From an uncultured euryarchaeote (GTDB taxonomy: Archaea; Thermoplasmatota; Poseidoniia; Poseidoniales; Thalassarchaeaceae), in contig CALEIW010000009.1 of the NCBI GenBank assembly GCA_937876055.1, positions 1 through 7,668 on the forward strand: DNA of 7,668 nucleotides, given 5' to 3'. The notes below the pieces were generated by a model. It did no database searches and was not told where the DNA came from. It worked only from the letters and a program-made list of their open reading frames with translations. Every line of letters begins with the position of its first letter. Within the stretch, counting starts at the first letter, position 1. Of this stretch, positions 4,836 through 7,668 are shown piece after piece. Position numbers and translations under genes: made by a program.

Positions 4836-6410
4836 ATGTCCAGGATAATCACAGATGCAACTGGAAAGAGGTATTTGCTGGAAGATCCAGTGCCTCTAAC
4901 CCAAGCACCTGGGAACATACAATTGGCTACAAAAAGTAAGCCATGGAAAAATTACTGGAGGATGCTGGGGACAGTGATTCTTGCATTTATTTTGATTTGG
5001 TTTGGGCTTAGTTTTGTTATTACTGGTTTAATTTATGGAGTGGTTGAGATTACTGCTCTAGGGGCAATTTGTTCCTTGATTCCTCTTCCATTCCTAATTA
5101 TCCTACATAGACCCAAGCTGATTCAAGTTAGGTTGGCAACTCCAGACTCCTCTGGAAAGAATCACCATCCGTTGCCAGAGGGTGGTTCCCTCAAGACTCC
5201 TCAACGAACAATCTTCCAGCGGTTTGTAATCACGGACGACTCGACTCTAGACATGCCACCCCTTGGGCAGGTTTGGGGTGTTTTCATTGCAATATTGGTA
5301 ATTGGTGTGATGTTATCTATTCCACTAATTCTATCATTTGCATCGGGAGAAGAGGATTTATTTGGCGTCGTTTACCTGATTTCTTTCTTGCCCGTTCTTC
5401 TCCTCTCTATAGCTGCATTTTCTATTCCAGTTTTTGCTTGGTGGGCTACGTCCTCAAAAATAATCGGTTTACCAACTAAGAGAAGGGACGCTGAAGCCTG
5501 GATGATTGCTGGTATGGCTTCAGCTCTTCCTGCGTTAATTGTCAACAGCTTCATCTTCCCTCTATTTCTTCCCAGTGGACTTTCGGATTCTACTGTAATG
5601 GCTTTGACTGCAGCCATTAGTGCACCAATAGGTGAAGAGATTTTCAAATTATTAGCAGTATGTTTGTTTTTACCTGCAATTCGTAATGCAAAAAAGGGGT
5701 TCCAAGTGGGATTTACCGTAGGGTTAGGATTTGCGTTAATCGAGAATCTTGCCTATATTTTGGGAAGTGCCTTTGGTGGTGCTCCTTCTCTAACCCTAAC
5801 AGCTCTAATGAGAGGCATTGGCTCAATTCCAGCACACGGGTTGTGGACAGGAATCTCAGGATTTGGGCTTGGATATTACTCCCAATCTACAGATGCGGAT
5901 AAGAAAATGAAGTGGATGATTAATCGGTTTAGCATTAAGTCGGTCGACTTTGCAGAAAATCTAGGTTTCGACATAGATGGGGATGGAGATCATTCCGGCT
6001 TTGATGAATTTAGACCTAGCTTTGAAGAAATTTTGGCAAAAGACGAGGCCGAGTCTAACTGGAAATTGATAGACAAGAAAACAGGAGAACTAATCGATGC
6101 CCCTGGTGTCGAGAAAAAAGAAGTCAGTCATTCATTGGTTACCCCGTGGGATGCTGCAAATCTACGGAAAGAAGATGGGTTCAGAATATTACCTGCAAAG
6201 AATGTTCTAGCTTGTTTAGGAATCGCTATCGCCGGGCATGCATTTTGGAATGGTACATTGGTGAGTGTCGAGGAATTGGGAGAGTCCCTGGGGCTTGGAT
6301 TGGGTGGCGTGTTTATCCTAAACATGGCTTGGGTTTCAGTACTGATTGTTGTTTTACTAATCCTCGCTCGCGGTATATTGAAGGGGGTACGTTCTCTACC
6401 TGCGGATTAA
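4836..6410 (+). CDS. PrsW-family intramembrane metalloprotease
   Basis: The protein has 524 residues and about nine or ten membrane segments. Family motifs, numbered from the ATG, appear in order: GEEIFK with E267-E268 and K271, FALIE (299-303), H334 in PAHGLW, and GHAFWNG with H468. These carry the glutamate and histidine residues expected at a PrsW/CPBP-type metal site. In Bacillus, PrsW cuts an anti-sigma factor; the substrate here is unknown. Between the H334 and H468 helices is a soluble insert of about 95 residues (roughly 355-450) that contains DIDGDGDHSGFD (379-390), shaped like an EF-hand calcium loop. Start choice: a TTG at 4788 would add 16 residues, but the ATG at 4836 has GGTGAT (4827-4832) just upstream, complementary to the archaeal 16S tail. 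It is followed by the DUF92 gene after 54 bp. Confidence 0.88.
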   Translation: MSRIITDATGKRYLLEDPVPLTQAPGNIQLATKSKPWKNYWRMLGTVILAFILIWFGLSFVITGLIYGVVEITALGAICSLIPLPFLIILHRPKLIQVRLATPDSSGKNHHPLPEGGSLKTPQRTIFQRFVITDDSTLDMPPLGQVWGVFIAILVIGVMLSIPLILSFASGEEDLFGVVYLISFLPVLLLSIAAFSIPVFAWWATSSKIIGLPTKRRDAEAWMIAGMASALPALIVNSFIFPLFLPSGLSDSTVMALTAAISAPIGEEIFKLLAVCLFLPAIRNAKKGFQVGFTVGLGFALIENLAYILGSAFGGAPSLTLTALMRGIGSIPAHGLWTGISGFGLGYYSQSTDADKKMKWMINRFSIKSVDFAENLGFDIDGDGDHSGFDEFRPSFEEILAKDEAESNWKLIDKKTGELIDAPGVEKKEVSHSLVTPWDAANLRKEDGFRILPAKNVLACLGIAIAGHAFWNGTLVSVEELGESLGLGLGGVFILNMAWVSVLIVVLLILARGILKGVRSLPAD

Positions 6411-6464
6411 ATCGCTTTAGGGAATCCTTCATCATCCTCTGACGTCGTAATGGTAGGGTAGGAC

Positions 6465-7202
6465 ATGGACCCCACAACTGACCAGATGATTTCGGTTGGC
6501 CTAGTATTTGGCTTGACGATGCTCTCCGCAGTGCGTGGAATGCTCAACAGAACTGGATTAATTGCTGCTGCATTAGTCGGACTTACAGTGTCATTGTTCG
6601 GTCATTGGACATGGTTAACAATTCTCATTTCATTCCTCGCAGTAGGCTCATTAGCCACATTGTGGAAGTATGAAGAAAAGGCCGCCTTAAGATTGGCAGA
6701 GGACAACAAAGGAGCCCGTGGATGGCGGAATGTAATGGCAAATGGTGGCGTTGCTTCATTAGTCGCAATTGCAAATTTTGCTCTTGACCAACCAGAATGG
6801 GCTTACTTGGCGGCCTGCGCTTCAATCTCTGTTGCCGCCTCCGATACTTTAGCTTCCGAAATTGGAAGCCTAGATCCTAGAACTCGAAGTATCATCAATC
6901 TAGAAGCAGTACCCGCTGGAACTAATGGAGGGATGTCGGTAACAGGCACTTTTGCGGCATTTGGTGGTGCCGTACTAATTGCATCACTGTCGGCCAGTCT
7001 TGCTTCAATTACGGATGTTGAAATCCCTTTATTGACAATGTTGGTAGTTCTTACAGCAATAGGTTGGCTTGGTTGCCAAATCGATTCCATTTTAGGTGCC
7101 CTTTTTGAGAATAAAGGACTGATTGGGAAGCACACTGTAAACTTCCTAGCAACACTATCAGGTGCCCTGATGGCTATATTTTTCCACATCCGCTTCCTCT
7201 AG
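6465..7202 (+). CDS. DUF92/VTE6-family integral membrane protein
   Basis: The protein has 245 residues, six or seven membrane segments and a small cytoplasmic loop. Conserved blocks of the family (PF01940/TIGR00297 as I recall) are visible: GWRNVMANGG (86-95), ASDTLASEIG (125-134), PAGTNGGMSVTG (150-161), QIDSILGALFE (205-215) and TVNFLATLSGA (224-234). Plant and cyanobacterial members (VTE6) are phytyl-phosphate kinases that use a nucleotide donor. In archaea the natural substrate is unproven; an isoprenoid phosphate is a reasonable inference because archaeal lipids are isoprenoid. The ATG follows a weak GGTAGG-type ribosome site. The gene is 54 bp after PrsW on the same strand, and its stop codon lies exactly at the centre of a 9-bp inverted repeat. 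Confidence 0.9.
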   Translation: MDPTTDQMISVGLVFGLTMLSAVRGMLNRTGLIAAALVGLTVSLFGHWTWLTILISFLAVGSLATLWKYEEKAALRLAEDNKGARGWRNVMANGGVASLVAIANFALDQPEWAYLAACASISVAASDTLASEIGSLDPRTRSIINLEAVPAGTNGGMSVTGTFAAFGGAVLIASLSASLASITDVEIPLLTMLVVLTAIGWLGCQIDSILGALFENKGLIGKHTVNFLATLSGALMAIFFHIRFL

Positions 7203-7211
7203 GAGGAAGCG
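7191..7211 (+). promoter_or_regulatory. Hairpin over the DUF92 stop codon, containing the next ribosome site
   Basis: CGCTTCCTC (7191-7199) and GAGGAAGCG (7203-7211) are perfect 9-bp arms, and the three bases between them are the TAG stop. The RNA would form a stable hairpin. Its loop and right arm contain AGGAGG (7201-7206), a strong ribosome site 8 nt before a GTG at 7215. A ribosome finishing DUF92 would open the stem. It could also act as a transcript 3' end, but the T tract after it is weak (TTTGTG). Confidence 0.5.
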
Positions 7212-7214
7212 TTT

Positions 7215-7313
7215 GTGAAACCTAAAGAATACGATTTGGTCGAACTCACAGAAGCGCGAGGTTTGAATGCCGGTCTAATTAGGGGTGGGGTAAGAGGTGT
7301 TACCCGTTGTTAA
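7215..7313 (+). CDS. Possible 32-residue small protein between DUF92 and the secreted protein
   Basis: GTG at 7215 is preceded by a full AGGAGG at 8 nt spacing and opens a frame of 32 codons (MKPKEYDLVELTEARG and on) that ends at TAA 7311-7313. The last bases overlap the TTG start of the next gene. The peptide is soluble and charged at the start and glycine/arginine-rich at the end; I recognise no family. It may be a real small protein or a coupling leader whose translation delivers ribosomes to the next gene. A frameshifted N-terminus of the next gene is unlikely, because that gene begins with its own signal peptide. Confidence 0.4.
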   Translation: MKPKEYDLVELTEARGLNAGLIRGGVRGVTRC

Positions 7314-7668
7314 GGTCAAGAGCGCTTTCGGCAGCAATTTTCCTACTTCTCGTTGGTACTTTTGCAGCCGGCTCCACCAGTGGCCAAGGGGTAGAAGAAT
7401 TTGGCCCTGGCCTAGAACTCAGCATCCCCCAAAATCACAATATTTTCCTGCATGGGACGGAAGAGATACCAGAACTACGTAGAGATTGGCCAATCCTTAC
7501 TGGAATACCGGGAGGTTCCGCAAGTTTCTCCAAGACGGCAGGGGCACCTGAAAATCTCGTCGATGTTCAAGGAATACCGATTGTAGAGGCTCTTTCCCTA
7601 AATGGCACAGTTACTGTTGAATTGTATGCTTCATTAGAGGCTAAATCTCCAGTTTGCAGGCAAACGAA
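7307..7668 (+). CDS. Secreted or cell-surface protein, N-terminal part, cut by the window edge
   Basis: The frame is open from the TAG at 7280 to the window edge. TTG at 7307 is the only usable start codon before the signal peptide, and GAGGTG at 7294-7299 lies 7 nt upstream, a good archaeal ribosome site. The first 28 residues are a clear signal sequence: arginines at 3 and 5, hydrophobic core LSAAIFLLLVGTFAA (7-21), then a polar, glycine/serine-rich stretch. The following 90 or so residues (GLELSIPQNHNIFLHG, then NGTVTVELYASLEAK) look like a beta-rich extracellular domain with an N-glycosylation-type NGT. A cysteine appears near the cut end. I do not recognise the family. It overlaps the end of the small ORF. 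Confidence 0.65.
   Translation, partial: MLRSRALSAAIFLLLVGTFAAGSTSGQGVEEFGPGLELSIPQNHNIFLHGTEEIPELRRDWPILTGIPGGSASFSKTAGAPENLVDVQGIPIVEALSLNGTVTVELYASLEAKSPVCRQT

Noticed and set aside
4783..4848. Small ORF MPWASRVMGDLSGTRV... ahead of PrsW
   Set aside because: Its 21 codons coincide with the kink-turn structure and the PrsW ribosome site; RNA structure explains the conserved-looking GC-rich sequence better than coding.
5372..5647. Minus-strand frames inside PrsW and DUF92 (5372-5647, 6128-6325, 6625-6825, 6803-7189)
   Set aside because: All are shadows of strongly supported membrane-protein genes on the plus strand.
210..7223. 12-base direct repeat TTTGTGAAACCT at 210-221 and 7212-7223
   Set aside because: One or two 12-base repeats are expected by chance in a window this size, and the two contexts are unrelated.
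7297..7482. Plus-strand 61-codon frame near the right edge
   Set aside because: It runs out of frame with the signal-peptide protein, its GTG lies on that gene's ribosome site, and its peptide has no protein-like features.

Overview
The window looks like a stretch of an archaeal chromosome, most likely a Thermoplasmatota-type marine euryarchaeon (Marine Group II/Poseidoniales-like). This is an inference. It rests on two tRNA genes with archaeal features, genes that start with no Shine-Dalgarno site but have an A/T box about 25-30 nt upstream (leaderless layout), GGTG/GAGGTG-type ribosome sites elsewhere, a DUF92/VTE6-type membrane protein and short orphan zinc-ribbon proteins. No single marker gene proves the taxon.

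Layout. Bases 1-96 (minus) hold the start of an unrecognised, GC-rich gene, just after a tRNA-Arg(UCU) on the same strand (111-187). Next come two minus-strand genes in a row: a SprT/Wss1-like zinc protease with a zinc ribbon (1059-1604) and a multi-pass membrane protein (270-995). A tRNA-Ala(GGC) with the G3:U70 identity pair (1658-1734) points the other way and may share one TATA element with the protease gene. A very AT-rich spacer of about 240 bp (1735-1975) carries the promoter of a type II glutamine synthetase (1976-2983). That gene converges on, and overlaps by 17 bp, a two-gene minus-strand operon: a D-amino acid oxidase-family FAD enzyme, then a Nudix hydrolase joined to it by a TAATG stop/start. 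A compact nested palindrome (4455-4505) separates this operon from the plus-strand group: a 64-residue zinc-ribbon protein, a PrsW-type intramembrane protease with a calcium-loop-like insert, a DUF92/VTE6-type membrane protein, a 32-codon small ORF, and the start of a secreted protein that runs off the right edge.

How the genes may work together. Glutamine synthetase captures ammonium, and a D-amino acid oxidase releases it from D-amino acids. The two are neighbours, and a TTCACAT half-site lies in both promoter regions, so a shared nitrogen regulator is a testable idea, not an established one. The plus-strand group is membrane and envelope related. Its junctions carry most of the unexpected structure: a C/D-type kink-turn just upstream of the PrsW gene, a 9-bp hairpin centred on the DUF92 stop codon that contains the next ribosome site, and an overlapping small-ORF/TTG-start junction. 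I see no CRISPR array, insertion sequence, integrase or recognisable defence system.
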